Part shown: one piece after another, positions 35,095 through 44,213 of the stretch
Position numbering within the stretch: the stretch's first letter is position 1
Layout: each line of letters starts with the position of its first letter
Source: Jeotgalibaca sp. MA1X17-3
GTDB taxonomy: Bacteria > Bacillota > Bacilli > Lactobacillales > Aerococcaceae
Length of the DNA stretch: 64,000 bases
Reading direction: 5' to 3'
Assembly: GCF_021513155.1 (NCBI RefSeq)
Contig: NZ_CP090983.1
Coordinates: 2,016,501-2,080,500 of the forward strand
Notes under the pieces: generated by a model
Databases searched by the model: none
Told to the model about the DNA's origin: nothing
Seen by the model: the letters and a program-made list of their open reading frames with translations, nothing else
Position numbers and translations under genes: made by a program

Positions 35095-35121
35095 GTATGA
35101 CGTCCTCCTTATATTTTTTTA

Positions 35122-35886
35122 TTATAGTTGGGAATTTTTATTTTTTTCGGACGTGCGCCCTTTTCTAGAGTGACGGATCTTATAGACAAACTGATCACCA
35201 CGAGCCACACTAATCGTAAATTCAATAATTTTATTATCTTGATTGTATGAAGAACGGAAAATCCGTAAACAAGCGGTTCCAGTTGGAACAGATAATTGCT
35301 TGGCTTCTTTTTCTTGAGCGATTGAAGCAAAAAACTCTTCATCAGCATACTTGATATCCTGATTATACAAAGTAGGATATAATTCATACAACGGCATGCT
35401 CTTCAATTTTTCTTTCGTTAAACCCTGAAAAAGGTACTTGGGAATATAGGTAGTTTCTAGCATCATCGGCGTCCCATCCGCACAACGCAGACGTTTCACC
35501 TTGTATACTTTCTCTCCTTCAGACATTCCTAAATTTTTAGATACATATGGATTAGCTTTGGTGACTTCAAATGAAAGAAGATTTGTTCGGGGTGTTTTCC
35601 CCAATTGTCGCATCTGATCCGTAAAACTATAAGAGTCTGTTAGATTTTTCATTTCTTTCCAAAGTCCTGAAACGTAGGTTCCTTTTCCATGACGTTTGTA
35701 GATAAAACCCATTTCCTCCAGCTCATTTAAAGCAACACGTACGGTAGTTCGACTCACATTATACTTATCGCAAATTTCTCGTTCTGATAACATCTTATCA
35801 TCCACTGAAAGAGAATCTTTGATATAGGCTATTAGAACACTAATTAGCTGATTATATAGTGGGATTGCACTATCTTTATTTAACAG
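35122..35886 (-). CDS. GntR/HutC-family regulator of the amino-sugar genes (start codon unclear)
   Basis: A winged-helix GntR DNA-binding domain (LSEREICDKYNVSRTTVRVALNELEEMGFIYKRHGKGTYVSG) is followed by a UTRA effector domain (MMLETTYIPKYLFQGL, TACLRIFRSSYNQDNKIIEFTISVARGDQF). The only standard start in frame is GTG 35805 (227 residues), which lacks a ribosome site and cuts off the first helix. Upstream, in the same frame and right after AAAGGAG, the expected N-terminus LNKDSAIPLYNQLISVLIAYIKDSL is encoded. It begins with CTG TTA, with no ATG, GTG or TTG. Either CTG at 35886 initiates, the gene is damaged, or a base is wrong. Likely senses a GalNAc- or GalN-phosphate and controls agaS-lacD. 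Confidence 0.8.
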   Translation of the reverse strand: MLNKDSAIPLYNQLISVLIAYIKDSLSVDDKMLSEREICDKYNVSRTTVRVALNELEEMGFIYKRHGKGTYVSGLWKEMKNLTDSYSFTDQMRQLGKTPRTNLLSFEVTKANPYVSKNLGMSEGEKVYKVKRLRCADGTPMMLETTYIPKYLFQGLTKEKLKSMPLYELYPTLYNQDIKYADEEFFASIAQEKEAKQLSVPTGTACLRIFRSSYNQDNKIIEFTISVARGDQFVYKIRHSRKGRTSEKNKNSQL

Positions 35887-36069
35887 CTCCTTTCACCTCA
35901 TTTCCTTTGAAACATTCCCATTCATATACACATTTTGTATTCGACACATCATTACTTGTCATTACCAGTTACACCTTTATATTACTGGTTTTATTTTTAT
36001 AAGTCAAATCTTTTTTGTGTGAAAATGGAAAAACTAACAAAGTTTTTGACGATGACGAAGCATTTTGTT

Positions 36070-37530
36070 TTACATCTCTTTAAGGACATTAATAGGGTGC
36101 GAAATAGTCTGAAGTTTGCCTTTTTTCACAAACCTTTCCTCTCGATTAGATAATTCTTGTATGAGATAATCTCTCAACTTTTGTTGCACACCTTTATATT
36201 TTTCTTCAGCAATCAAATTGAAGCATTCGTCTGGATCTGTTTCTAAATGGAAAAGTTGTTCTTGTCCGCTGACCGAGTACCAGATGTATTTCCATTGTTT
36301 TGTAATGATGAACTGACTGGAATAATCTCCTAGTTGATGTTCTCCATGTAAATACTCTCTTGTATCGGCACCAACATCTCCTTTAATAATAGGAACCATA
36401 CTCTTCCCGTCAATTCCGGCTACTTTGTCACCCGTAGCTAGTTCAATCAACGTAGGGAAAACATCCCGAATCTCAATTAAGTCATCAAATGTTTTTCCAT
36501 TGGCAGTACTTACTAACTGATAAGGATCGTAAATCATCATCGGAATGTGAACACTTCCTTGGTAGGGATATCCTTTTCGATATAAACCATGTTCTCCTAA
36601 CTGGTCTCCATGATCAGAAAGAAAAACGATTAAGGTATCCTTATCTAAGTCGTGTTCAATCAGACGCATCATAAATCGTCCGATTTGATGATCAATGTGC
36701 GTTACCAATCCATAGTAAGCAGCAATACTTCTTTTCAAATCCGCTTTGGGAATAAGTCCTCGTAAGGCTACAGTACTGTGTTCTTCTTTAAAATAAGGTT
36801 GTTTTTTTTCCCAATCTCCTAATTCTGATAGCGGTATATCTTTTATTTGATCCATATACATATCAAAATAATAACGAGGAGGATCTAAAGGTGAATGAGG
36901 TCGCACATACGACATTTTCAAAAAGAATGGCATCGTTGGATCTCTTTTATCTAAAAAGTCTATCGCCCGGCTCGTCAACCAATTCGTCGGATGATATTCT
37001 TCTTCAATCATCCATGGCCGTGCTACCCATGAATTACAATCCAAGCCACTATCAATTAAATCCGCATGTGATCCTTTTTTCTGCTTCAACCAATCTAGAT
37101 AATCATCTGTTTGTTGGAATTGTTCCCCGTACGGTCGAGAGGTTTTTCGAGAAGCATGTAAGTAGCCATCGTGCAACTCAATATGATGGAATCCCATCAG
37201 TTTTCGTTGAGGATGAACATGCATTTTACCAATTGCTTTTGTATAGTAACCTTTGGAAGCAAACTCAGAAGCAATGGTCTTCTCATAGTCCCAAGGTACA
37301 TCATCTTCATAACCAACTCGTTTATGATTTTCTTGTTTTAAACCAGTCAGTAACGCTGCTCTAGCAGGAATACACGTAGGGGTTGCACTGTAAGCATTGC
37401 TAAAATTATATCCTTCTGCCGCTAACATATTTAGATTTGGCGTAGAAATCATTGAGTTTCCATTGATCCCTATACAATCAAAGCGCAACTGATCCACCAT
37501 TATTAAGACAACATTTCGTTTCTTTTGCAT
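36070..37530 (-). CDS. Cys-type sulfatase
   Basis: About 486 residues of the alkaline phosphatase/sulfatase superfamily. Metal-binding VVLIMVDQLRFDCIG opens it. The formylglycine site is CIPAR in TPTCIPARAALLTGLKQ (about residue 54-60). Further on are IAYYGLVTHIDHQIGR and FLSDHGDQLGEHGLYRKG. CxPxR needs a maturation enzyme to turn Cys into formylglycine; none is encoded in the window. There is no signal peptide, so it acts in the cytoplasm. Placement between a ROK kinase and an amino-sugar regulator suggests sulfated GalNAc or GlcNAc units from mucin or glycosaminoglycan. Start at ATG 37530, 7 bp after AAGGGAG, preferred over GTG 37557. Confidence 0.9.
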   Translation of the reverse strand: MQKKRNVVLIMVDQLRFDCIGINGNSMISTPNLNMLAAEGYNFSNAYSATPTCIPARAALLTGLKQENHKRVGYEDDVPWDYEKTIASEFASKGYYTKAIGKMHVHPQRKLMGFHHIELHDGYLHASRKTSRPYGEQFQQTDDYLDWLKQKKGSHADLIDSGLDCNSWVARPWMIEEEYHPTNWLTSRAIDFLDKRDPTMPFFLKMSYVRPHSPLDPPRYYFDMYMDQIKDIPLSELGDWEKKQPYFKEEHSTVALRGLIPKADLKRSIAAYYGLVTHIDHQIGRFMMRLIEHDLDKDTLIVFLSDHGDQLGEHGLYRKGYPYQGSVHIPMMIYDPYQLVSTANGKTFDDLIEIRDVFPTLIELATGDKVAGIDGKSMVPIIKGDVGADTREYLHGEHQLGDYSSQFIITKQWKYIWYSVSGQEQLFHLETDPDECFNLIAEEKYKGVQQKLRDYLIQELSNREERFVKKGKLQTISHPINVLKEM

Positions 37531-37557
37531 CTGTTTGCTCCCTTCCAGTTCTACCAC

Positions 37558-38469
37558 TTATTCTTCATTCATTGCGTGAAAAACTCGCAAACCTGCTCCC
37601 ACTAGTCCCGATAGATTTTCATAATGACTGATACTTATTGACGATAAGATATGTCGTTGATCAGGTAGCAACCATTTATTCATTTTTTCTTTCATCAGAT
37701 CAATGAAAAAAGGATTATAAGTAGAAATACTTCCGCCAAACGTAATATGGTGCGGATCTAGAAGTGTGACAATCATGTGGACACCCTCCGCTAACGTAGC
37801 CGCTGCTTTATCAATAATCTCTATCGCAATCGGATCTTGTTGTTGATACTTTTCAAAGACACCTTTGGTAGTGATCTGGTCATCTTGATATATTTTTTGA
37901 CTTGCTTTTTCGATTCCAGGTCCTGCTACTGCTTGTTCTAGTGTGACATGTTCTTGGGTAAAAGGAGAAGTGATTGCTACTTGTCCTACTTCTCCCGCAA
38001 ATCCAGCACCACGAAGGAACTTTCCATTTTGAATGGATGAACTGGATATTCCTGTACTAATGGTTACAAAGGTAAATAATTCTTCTGTTTTCATTTCTGC
38101 CTTTTTCCATTCTGAAAAGGCAGCCATATATACATCATTGTCAAGTACTACTCGTTGAATAGGGAAATCCTGACGCAGTTTTTCTGCTACTGGAAAGTTA
38201 GGCCAAGGAATATTATTTTGGAAAACAGCAATGCCATTTTCAATATCTACTTTCCCTGGTATCCCCGCTCCCATTCCTTCAATTTGATCCCACTGGATTG
38301 TAGAATCTTCCATTAAGCTATGAAGAGCTTGTTTAACAGAATCATACATTTGGTCGCTTCCAGTCACATCACTTTTTACTTCTGTACGATGAATGAGTTC
38401 TCCTTCTTCAGAAATAATTCCTGCTGCAACTTTTGTTCCACCAATATCTAGCCCGATTGCATATTTCAT
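37558..38469 (-). CDS. ROK-family sugar kinase, candidate N-acetylhexosamine kinase
   Basis: 303 residues. N-terminal ATP-binding AIGLDIGGTKVAAGIIS, the sugar-binding region near QNNIPWPNFP and VVLDNDVYMAAFSEW (Asp base near 106), and ITFGGSISTYNPFF. Where most ROK proteins carry the zinc motif CxCGxxGCxE, this one has ITSPFTQEHVTLEQAVAGPG, with no cysteines. In this cluster it would phosphorylate the GalNAc or GlcNAc freed by the GH112 phosphorylase. Glucose or another sugar cannot be ruled out. Lies just upstream of the sulfatase gene. Confidence 0.88.
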   Translation of the reverse strand: MKYAIGLDIGGTKVAAGIISEEGELIHRTEVKSDVTGSDQMYDSVKQALHSLMEDSTIQWDQIEGMGAGIPGKVDIENGIAVFQNNIPWPNFPVAEKLRQDFPIQRVVLDNDVYMAAFSEWKKAEMKTEELFTFVTISTGISSSSIQNGKFLRGAGFAGEVGQVAITSPFTQEHVTLEQAVAGPGIEKASQKIYQDDQITTKGVFEKYQQQDPIAIEIIDKAAATLAEGVHMIVTLLDPHHITFGGSISTYNPFFIDLMKEKMNKWLLPDQRHILSSISISHYENLSGLVGAGLRVFHAMNEE

Positions 38470-38510
38470 TCTATTCTCCCTACTTTCACGAAATGAATTA
38501 ATTGAAATCT

Positions 38511-38675
38511 TTATACATACTTACGATTATAGTCCCACAGTAATCCCAACATACCAGCAAGACCTAGGATTTCCATGAGAAGATATGGTTTTCCAATTGT
38601 TTTTTGCCCAACCACTGTTAGAACGATACAAATGATTAATAAGATAACCCTAATGATGTTTCCACTATTTTTCAT
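38511..38675 (-). CDS. Small membrane protein, DUF6903-like
   Basis: About 54 residues. Two hydrophobic helices (IIRVILLIICIVLTVVG and LLMEILGLAGMLGLLW) flank a QKTIGKPY turn; a charged WDYNRKYV ends it. It resembles the small DUF6903 proteins found next to galacto-N-biose phosphorylase genes (recalled by eye, not searched). ATG at 38675, 7 bp after AAGGAG, or 38678. The start overlaps the end of the phosphorylase gene by about 11-14 bp, so it is translationally coupled to it. Function unknown; perhaps a transporter accessory. Confidence 0.75.
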   Translation of the reverse strand: MKNSGNIIRVILLIICIVLTVVGQKTIGKPYLLMEILGLAGMLGLLWDYNRKYV

Positions 38676-40830
38676 CATGATACTCCTTCCATCTCAGTTC
38701 ACTTGGTTTAAGGACGATTGATTCTTTGTTACCTGTTCCATCAAAGTATTCGGTTTCTTGAATTTCTAAAGAATTATTCACAATAGCTGCTTTTTTAATC
38801 TCTGGGTAATAGTGAACTTCACAATATGGATTCGAAACATTCCATTTTTCAAACTCCTCTTCTTTATGTGCCGCATAATAAAGGGAGCGATAAAGTAGTC
38901 TTGTATTTTCGATGCTGAATGGCAATCCTGCCATGTATACTCCTCTTCCTTTACCAAATTCATGACTGGATAGATGAATTTCTTCATTTGAGTATTCCAA
39001 AATTTCAGTAGATTCATTCAAAGAGTAAACATTTTTCATACTTTCTCCAAAATCAAATTCCGTTTTATCTTTCGTAATAAAATGTTCCGGGGTTACTTGG
39101 TCAAAATATTTATCAGTAGATAAGCTGAATCCTAGTTCTTTATCCACTCCAAAAACTCGCGAAAGTTGGAAGAATTGACCTTGATGATGAACAGCTGTCG
39201 GTTCTCCAATTCCTATTAGTCCGCCACCGTTATAAACCCATTCACGAATCGTCGTAACTAATTTGTCATTCAGCCAATAGTCTCCTCCAGAAAAGGAAGT
39301 CTCTGCATCTCCAGCATTAATGATGACATCTATTCCTTCTGGTACACCAGATTCAATCACTTCGTCAAAGCTGATGAAAGTAACATCAACTGGCATTCCA
39401 CTTAAAGCTTCTAAGATCCCTTGGTACGAATAAATCTGTTTATAGCGAAGAGCATGGGCGACCATATGACTTTGCCAGCTACGTAAAGCTCCCCATGAAT
39501 TTAGTACGGCTACTCGTAAAGCGGTATGTGGTGTTACTTCTTTAATCGTGCTATGAATATCACGGAATTCATCTGCTATTTTTTCAATATAAGAAATAAA
39601 ATCTGGAAATTGATAGGCCAAGCTCAAGTAGCCACCATATCCAATGCGATCTAAAGGTTTTCTCATAATAGCCCTTCTAGCGGTCAACCAATTTTCATTT
39701 GCTTCAATAACTGGATTATTTCCTTCGTAAAAAGTATCTGGGAAAAAATAAGGTAAGAATCTGCCTTCTGTATATTTTACATGAGGAATATCACTAATCA
39801 TTCGCAACGTTGCTCCGCCGCCAACGCTTCCTACAACGGCATCCATTCCAATACGTTCAAAATATTTTCCATAAGGTTCGGTACCAATCCAGTTGTCTCC
39901 TAGGAACATAATTGCTTCTTTTCCTGCTGCATGAACCAAATCTACTAAAGCCTTTGCTTCTTTTGCTACGAACTCTTGAATAAAATCAATATAATCCAAA
40001 TATTCTTTTGAGGGGTTTCGGAATGTAGAATTATAATAGCCTTGATCGATAAAATGTTCCGGGCGCAAACGATAGCCTTTTGCTTCTTCAAAGTCTATTA
40101 AAGCTTTGACAGAAACGGTTCCCCCATAGCCAAACCAATCAACAAATTTTTCTTTGCGTTCTTCGTTAAAAAATAACGTAAAATGATAGTAGAAAGTCGT
40201 AAACCGAACAACATCTGTATCTGGATGATCAATCAACCATTGTTCTAGATAGTCTTTCATATATTGATTCGAGTTTGGCTGGCGAACATCAAAGGGAATA
40301 TCATGAGGGATATTTTTCCAGTCATTCGTAATTTGATTGTACATTTGAGTTGGATCCCAAATCATATACGCTAGAAAACTTACTGTATATTCATGGAATG
40401 GAGTGGCATCTTGAATGGTGACTTGATGAGTTTCTTTGTCTAAACCCCATTGATCAGTGGCAATAACCTCACCAGTTGTGCGATCAATTACTTCCCACCA
40501 CTTTTTTTCATTATGAAGGTAATCGGGTTTGATTTGTTCCTTCAAATAGCCTTTCATAAATGAAATTACTACTGTTCTACTTGTAGCTGTCGTCCGTTCT
40601 GAGAGTAAATAAAGTTGCTGGGTTTCTTCTGGGTGCTCTTCAGCAAATTCATTGTGACCGCGCGCTACAAAGTAGGTGGAGTAAATATTAACGGGTAGAC
40701 TTTTTACTTTTTCATCCAAAGTCGTTCCATCACTATCACGGATGGCATCAGCTCCCCACCTTTCCATTATTTCCTTTGTTTCTTCATAAAAATTTTCTTC
40801 ACTTGGTAAGGTTAGTCTTCCTTTTTGCAT
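38665..40830 (-). CDS. GH112 1,3-beta-galactosyl-N-acetylhexosamine phosphorylase
   Basis: 721 residues, the normal length for the galacto-N-biose/lacto-N-biose I phosphorylase family. A catalytic barrel occupies the first ~430 residues; the IMFLGDNWIGTEPYGKYF segment near 310 holds the likely general-acid Asp. Conserved blocks include YFVARGHNEFAEEHPEETQQLYLLSERT near 53 and FADWFGYGG-like FVDWFGYGGTVSVKALIDFE near 230. A glutamine-amidotransferase-like domain follows (INAGDAETSFSGGDYW, GGGLIGIGEPTAVHHQG). With phosphate it splits Gal-beta-1,3-GalNAc or -GlcNAc into galactose 1-phosphate and the N-acetylhexosamine. No signal peptide: cytoplasmic, fed by the ABC importer encoded just upstream. 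Confidence 0.95.
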   Translation of the reverse strand: MQKGRLTLPSEENFYEETKEIMERWGADAIRDSDGTTLDEKVKSLPVNIYSTYFVARGHNEFAEEHPEETQQLYLLSERTTATSRTVVISFMKGYLKEQIKPDYLHNEKKWWEVIDRTTGEVIATDQWGLDKETHQVTIQDATPFHEYTVSFLAYMIWDPTQMYNQITNDWKNIPHDIPFDVRQPNSNQYMKDYLEQWLIDHPDTDVVRFTTFYYHFTLFFNEERKEKFVDWFGYGGTVSVKALIDFEEAKGYRLRPEHFIDQGYYNSTFRNPSKEYLDYIDFIQEFVAKEAKALVDLVHAAGKEAIMFLGDNWIGTEPYGKYFERIGMDAVVGSVGGGATLRMISDIPHVKYTEGRFLPYFFPDTFYEGNNPVIEANENWLTARRAIMRKPLDRIGYGGYLSLAYQFPDFISYIEKIADEFRDIHSTIKEVTPHTALRVAVLNSWGALRSWQSHMVAHALRYKQIYSYQGILEALSGMPVDVTFISFDEVIESGVPEGIDVIINAGDAETSFSGGDYWLNDKLVTTIREWVYNGGGLIGIGEPTAVHHQGQFFQLSRVFGVDKELGFSLSTDKYFDQVTPEHFITKDKTEFDFGESMKNVYSLNESTEILEYSNEEIHLSSHEFGKGRGVYMAGLPFSIENTRLLYRSLYYAAHKEEEFEKWNVSNPYCEVHYYPEIKKAAIVNNSLEIQETEYFDGTGNKESIVLKPSELRWKEYHDEK

Positions 40831-40849
40831 GATAATCCTCCTACTATAT

Positions 40850-41746
40850 TTATCCTTTAATTCCGCCTGCAGTCATCCCTTGAGTCAATTTCTTTTGGAC
40901 AATGATATATAAAATGAGGGTTGGAAGCATGACGATAACCATTCCTGCATACATCATTCCATAATTGGTAGCGGCTCTTTCCGCTGCCATTAAGTTCATT
41001 AACCCTACTGGCAATGTCTTTTTAGTGCCGGGCATTAACGTCAATGCTAAGATATACTCATTCCAGAATGACAAAAAGTTAAATAAGATAACCGTGACAA
41101 TACTTGGACGTGCCATCGGAATAATAACTGAAGTCATGGTTTTGAATAAACTTGCTCCATCAATATAAGCTGCTTCTTCAAAATCAAAAGGGATCGTTTC
41201 AAAATAACTCGATAATAAATGAATGGTAAAAGGTAAGGCATTTGTTGCATACACGAGTGCTAAGATAAATCGATTATTTAGGAAGAAACCTGCTCCTCCC
41301 ATTCCTCTTAAACCATTATCCCATTCTAAAAGCATGAGGAAAATTGGTACAACAATGTAACTGATATTAATGAAAAGACCTGCTCGTACAAAGGTCCGAA
41401 TTGTTTTTCGAAACGGGAATTCAAAACGCGCTAACACATAGGCAGCTGGTAAAGCTAATGCGAGTAGCATCGTAATTCCCATACCTGTAACCAAAACAGA
41501 ATTTAGTAAATACCCACCCATCTTCGCTTCTTGAAAAGCATCAATAAAGTTTTTCCAATAAAAACCTTTCGGCATCGCCCATGGGTCTCCATAAAATTCT
41601 GAACTTTGCTTGATAGATGCTATGAATACCCAAGCTACTGGTATAATAATAGAGATAGCAAGGGTTATCATGGCTACATAAATGAATATTTTATATAAGC
41701 GGTCAACACTTTTAGTGTCTTTTGTTTTTTTCTGTAAAGCTCCCAT
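40850..41746 (-). CDS. Carbohydrate ABC transporter permease (CUT1, MalG-like)
   Basis: 298 residues, six predicted membrane helices. The MalG-type EAA loop is FDFEEAAYIDGASLFKTMTSVIIPMARPSIVTVILF near residue 190. A characteristic WALPKGFYW-like WAMPKGFYWKNFIDAF follows the first helix. Pairs with the permease encoded 16 bp upstream and with the binding protein at 42798-44174. No ATPase is encoded here, which is common for Gram-positive CUT1 systems sharing an MsmK-type subunit. Confidence 0.93.
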   Translation of the reverse strand: MGALQKKTKDTKSVDRLYKIFIYVAMITLAISIIIPVAWVFIASIKQSSEFYGDPWAMPKGFYWKNFIDAFQEAKMGGYLLNSVLVTGMGITMLLALALPAAYVLARFEFPFRKTIRTFVRAGLFINISYIVVPIFLMLLEWDNGLRGMGGAGFFLNNRFILALVYATNALPFTIHLLSSYFETIPFDFEEAAYIDGASLFKTMTSVIIPMARPSIVTVILFNFLSFWNEYILALTLMPGTKKTLPVGLMNLMAAERAATNYGMMYAGMVIVMLPTLILYIIVQKKLTQGMTAGGIKG

Positions 41747-41762
41747 TTATCCTTACCTCCCT

Positions 41763-42659
41763 TTAGTATTGAAGTACATCGCGCTTGGTAACTGCATTAA
41801 CGATTGCAGATAATAAAAACGAGAACAAGAAGACGACTACACCAATGGCCATTCCATATCCGTATACTGAGTTGGTATATGCTTGGTTATACATATAGAA
41901 TAGAAACACATTAGTCGATCCATCAGGGCCTCCGCCGGTCATCGTTTGAATCAGTAAGAAACTTAAATTGATTGTACTGATGATAAAAAATGTCAAAGTT
42001 GTTCGAATGTTATTCCAGACTAACGGTAAGGTAATACTGAAAAACTGAGTAATTCTTCCCGCTCCTTCTAGTGAAGCTGCTTCATAAAAGCTCTCAGGAA
42101 TACTTGCCATACTGGACATATACATCACCATGTAATACCCAATCGCTTGCCATATTAAAGCTCCTGCTACACTATAAATAACAATACTCTGATCTCCGAG
42201 CCACAATCGTTGAAGACTCTCTAAGTTCAGCATTCCAAAAACACTATTTAACAATCCATTGGTTGGATTATAAATAGCAGAAAAAATACCTGCGATAACA
42301 ACAATAGATAAAATATTCGGTATGTAGAAAATAATCCGGAAAAAATTTGCGCCTTTTAATTTTTCTCTTGTTAACAAAGCCGCAAATAAAATGGATAATA
42401 CTAAAGTAACTAACGTTACAACTACAATTAATAGAATAGAGTTTTGGAAGGCTTCAATAAATTTCATATCATCCCATAAAATTTTAAAGTTGCTAAGTCC
42501 TACAAACTCTTTGTTATTGGAAAATCCACCCCAGTTATAGAGAGACATCCGAAACACTTCTATCGTTGGATAGAGTAAAAAAACAGCTAGTAAAATTAAG
42601 GCAGGCGCTAAACAAATAGCCGCAAATATATTTTTTTGTTTGGTTCGATCCACTTTCAT
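41763..42659 (-). CDS. Carbohydrate ABC transporter permease (CUT1, MalF-like)
   Basis: 298 residues, six predicted helices (LAPALILLAVFLLYPTIEVFRMSLYNW at the N-terminus). The EAA loop is PESFYEAASLEGAGRITQFFSITLPLVWNNI near 195. It forms the channel with the MalG-like subunit. Inferred cargo is galacto-N-biose or lacto-N-biose because the phosphorylase gene follows in the same operon. A TGTATACA palindrome (42698-42705) and a hairpin precede it. Confidence 0.93.
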   Translation of the reverse strand: MKVDRTKQKNIFAAICLAPALILLAVFLLYPTIEVFRMSLYNWGGFSNNKEFVGLSNFKILWDDMKFIEAFQNSILLIVVVTLVTLVLSILFAALLTREKLKGANFFRIIFYIPNILSIVVIAGIFSAIYNPTNGLLNSVFGMLNLESLQRLWLGDQSIVIYSVAGALIWQAIGYYMVMYMSSMASIPESFYEAASLEGAGRITQFFSITLPLVWNNIRTTLTFFIISTINLSFLLIQTMTGGGPDGSTNVFLFYMYNQAYTNSVYGYGMAIGVVVFLFSFLLSAIVNAVTKRDVLQY

Positions 42660-42715
42660 TCACCTCTTGGTATACCATTTTTTTAATTATTTAGATTGTA
42701 TACATTATTTTTATT

Positions 42716-42755
42716 TAAAAAAAGATAACGGTGAGGGAGTATTCTCCTCACCGTT
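42716..42755 (-). terminator. Hairpin between binding-protein and permease genes
   Basis: A 10-bp stem AACGGTGAGG/CCTCACCGTT followed on the minus strand by ATCTTTTTTT. It probably stops part of transcription after the binding-protein gene, giving more binding protein than permease. Confidence 0.8.
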
Positions 42756-42797
42756 TAGTTTTGCTTGTTTATTTAAAAAGAATAGGTTTGAAAAAAA

Positions 42798-44174
42798 TTA
42801 TTCTTTTGCATCTCGTAATTTACCACTAACATCTTCAACATCTTTTTGCCATTGCTCTACAGAAGTATTTCCTGAAACTACACTGTCCATTGAGAAGAAT
42901 AGAGTTTCTTTCATACTTACTCCAGGAACTGGTTTTGTAGATGCAAATCCACCTAGAGCTGGAAGAGTTCCTTCATCATAAATATTATAGTAAACTTGAT
43001 TTTCTGGAGACATTTTTTCTACCATACCTTCAATAGGTTGCATCGCCCCTGCTTCAGCAAAAATTTCTGCTGCTTTATCAGAATATACAAAAGTCATAAA
43101 TTCTTTTGCTGCATCAATATTTTCAGCTTCAGAAGGAATCCACATTTGTTCAAAGAAAGTATACGCGTATGTGTCGCCACCATCTATCGCTGGAGCTGGA
43201 GTCATCGCCCACTCAAAACCATCTGCTCGAGGAGCTTCTGCCATTTCGCCTACTACCCATGTACCATTTGGCATGAATAACGCTTCGTTGTCTAATAATA
43301 ATTGTTGGTTTTTGATATAGTCATTTGGATTAGCATTTGCAACAGTAGTTGGGTGTGTGTATTCCCCAAGTTTACCAAGAGTATCAAACACTTCTGTTGC
43401 TTCTTCAGACACCCAAATACCTTCTTCATAGTTCATAGCTTTGTCGTAAAAATCAGGGCCACCAGACGAGTATAACAGGGAATTTACTAGCGTATCTAAA
43501 TAACCAGCTACAGGGTATGTGAATAGAGAAATCCCCTCTTCGGCAGCTTGATCACCCAATGTCCACATTTGATCCCAAGTCTCAGGTATTTCCCAACCTT
43601 TTTCTTCAAATAATGCTTTGTTGTAGAAAAGCCCTGTAGGACTATAGAACATTGGAGCTAGATATGTTTTGTTATCTCCATAAGGATTCGTTACTAACGT
43701 ATCTGTAAATCCAGGTAGCATTTTATCTTTTACTTTTACATCTTCACCAAAAACGTTCATATCTAGAACATCAGTAATTTCTTCTATCCCTTTTTCTTTA
43801 ATCAGTGTCTCTGTAAGACCTTCTTCTCTAGCCACTGCAAGAAGCATTAAATCTGGGTATTCACCCGCTTGCATATTCGGACGAACGACTTGTTCGAGAT
43901 TTTTTTCAAGTGTCAGGTCAATCGTTACGTTGTCATTTACTTCTTCATAAGCCTCTGCAATTCTATCCCATACTTCATTTCCATAAGCCGACTCCAATGC
44001 TGCGATATGTAGCGTAACATCTTCTTTGGCAACGTCTGTACTGGTAGAAGCAACATCTGATCCAGTTGTACCTGTATCAACTGTACTATCCGCTGTGTCT
44101 CCACCTGTTCCACATGCTGCCAATGCCAAGCTCAATACTAATGTACTTCCAGCTAAAAGATATTTTTTATTCAT
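42798..44174 (-). CDS. Sugar-binding lipoprotein of the disaccharide ABC transporter
   Basis: 458 residues. Signal peptide with lipobox LALAACG (Cys21), a Thr/Ser/Asp-rich linker to about 48, then a type-1 (CUT1) extracellular sugar-binding fold: VTLHIAALESAYGNEVWDRIAEAYEEVN, MQAGEYPDLMLLAVAREEG, FYNKALFEEKGWEIPETWDQMW. First gene of the transport operon, with the promoter and cre site at 44214-44242 and a partial terminator after it. Confidence 0.93.
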   Translation of the reverse strand: MNKKYLLAGSTLVLSLALAACGTGGDTADSTVDTGTTGSDVASTSTDVAKEDVTLHIAALESAYGNEVWDRIAEAYEEVNDNVTIDLTLEKNLEQVVRPNMQAGEYPDLMLLAVAREEGLTETLIKEKGIEEITDVLDMNVFGEDVKVKDKMLPGFTDTLVTNPYGDNKTYLAPMFYSPTGLFYNKALFEEKGWEIPETWDQMWTLGDQAAEEGISLFTYPVAGYLDTLVNSLLYSSGGPDFYDKAMNYEEGIWVSEEATEVFDTLGKLGEYTHPTTVANANPNDYIKNQQLLLDNEALFMPNGTWVVGEMAEAPRADGFEWAMTPAPAIDGGDTYAYTFFEQMWIPSEAENIDAAKEFMTFVYSDKAAEIFAEAGAMQPIEGMVEKMSPENQVYYNIYDEGTLPALGGFASTKPVPGVSMKETLFFSMDSVVSGNTSVEQWQKDVEDVSGKLRDAKE

Positions 44175-44213
44175 TACTATTCCTCCCCATTTTTTGTTCG
44201 TTTATCTAATTCA

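Noticed and set aside
35109..35387. 92-codon minus-strand frame overlapping the GntR gene
   Set aside because: It lies inside the UTRA domain coding sequence in another frame and has no family features.
38778..39017. 79-codon minus-strand frame inside the GH112 gene
   Set aside because: It is a shadow of the phosphorylase coding sequence in another frame.
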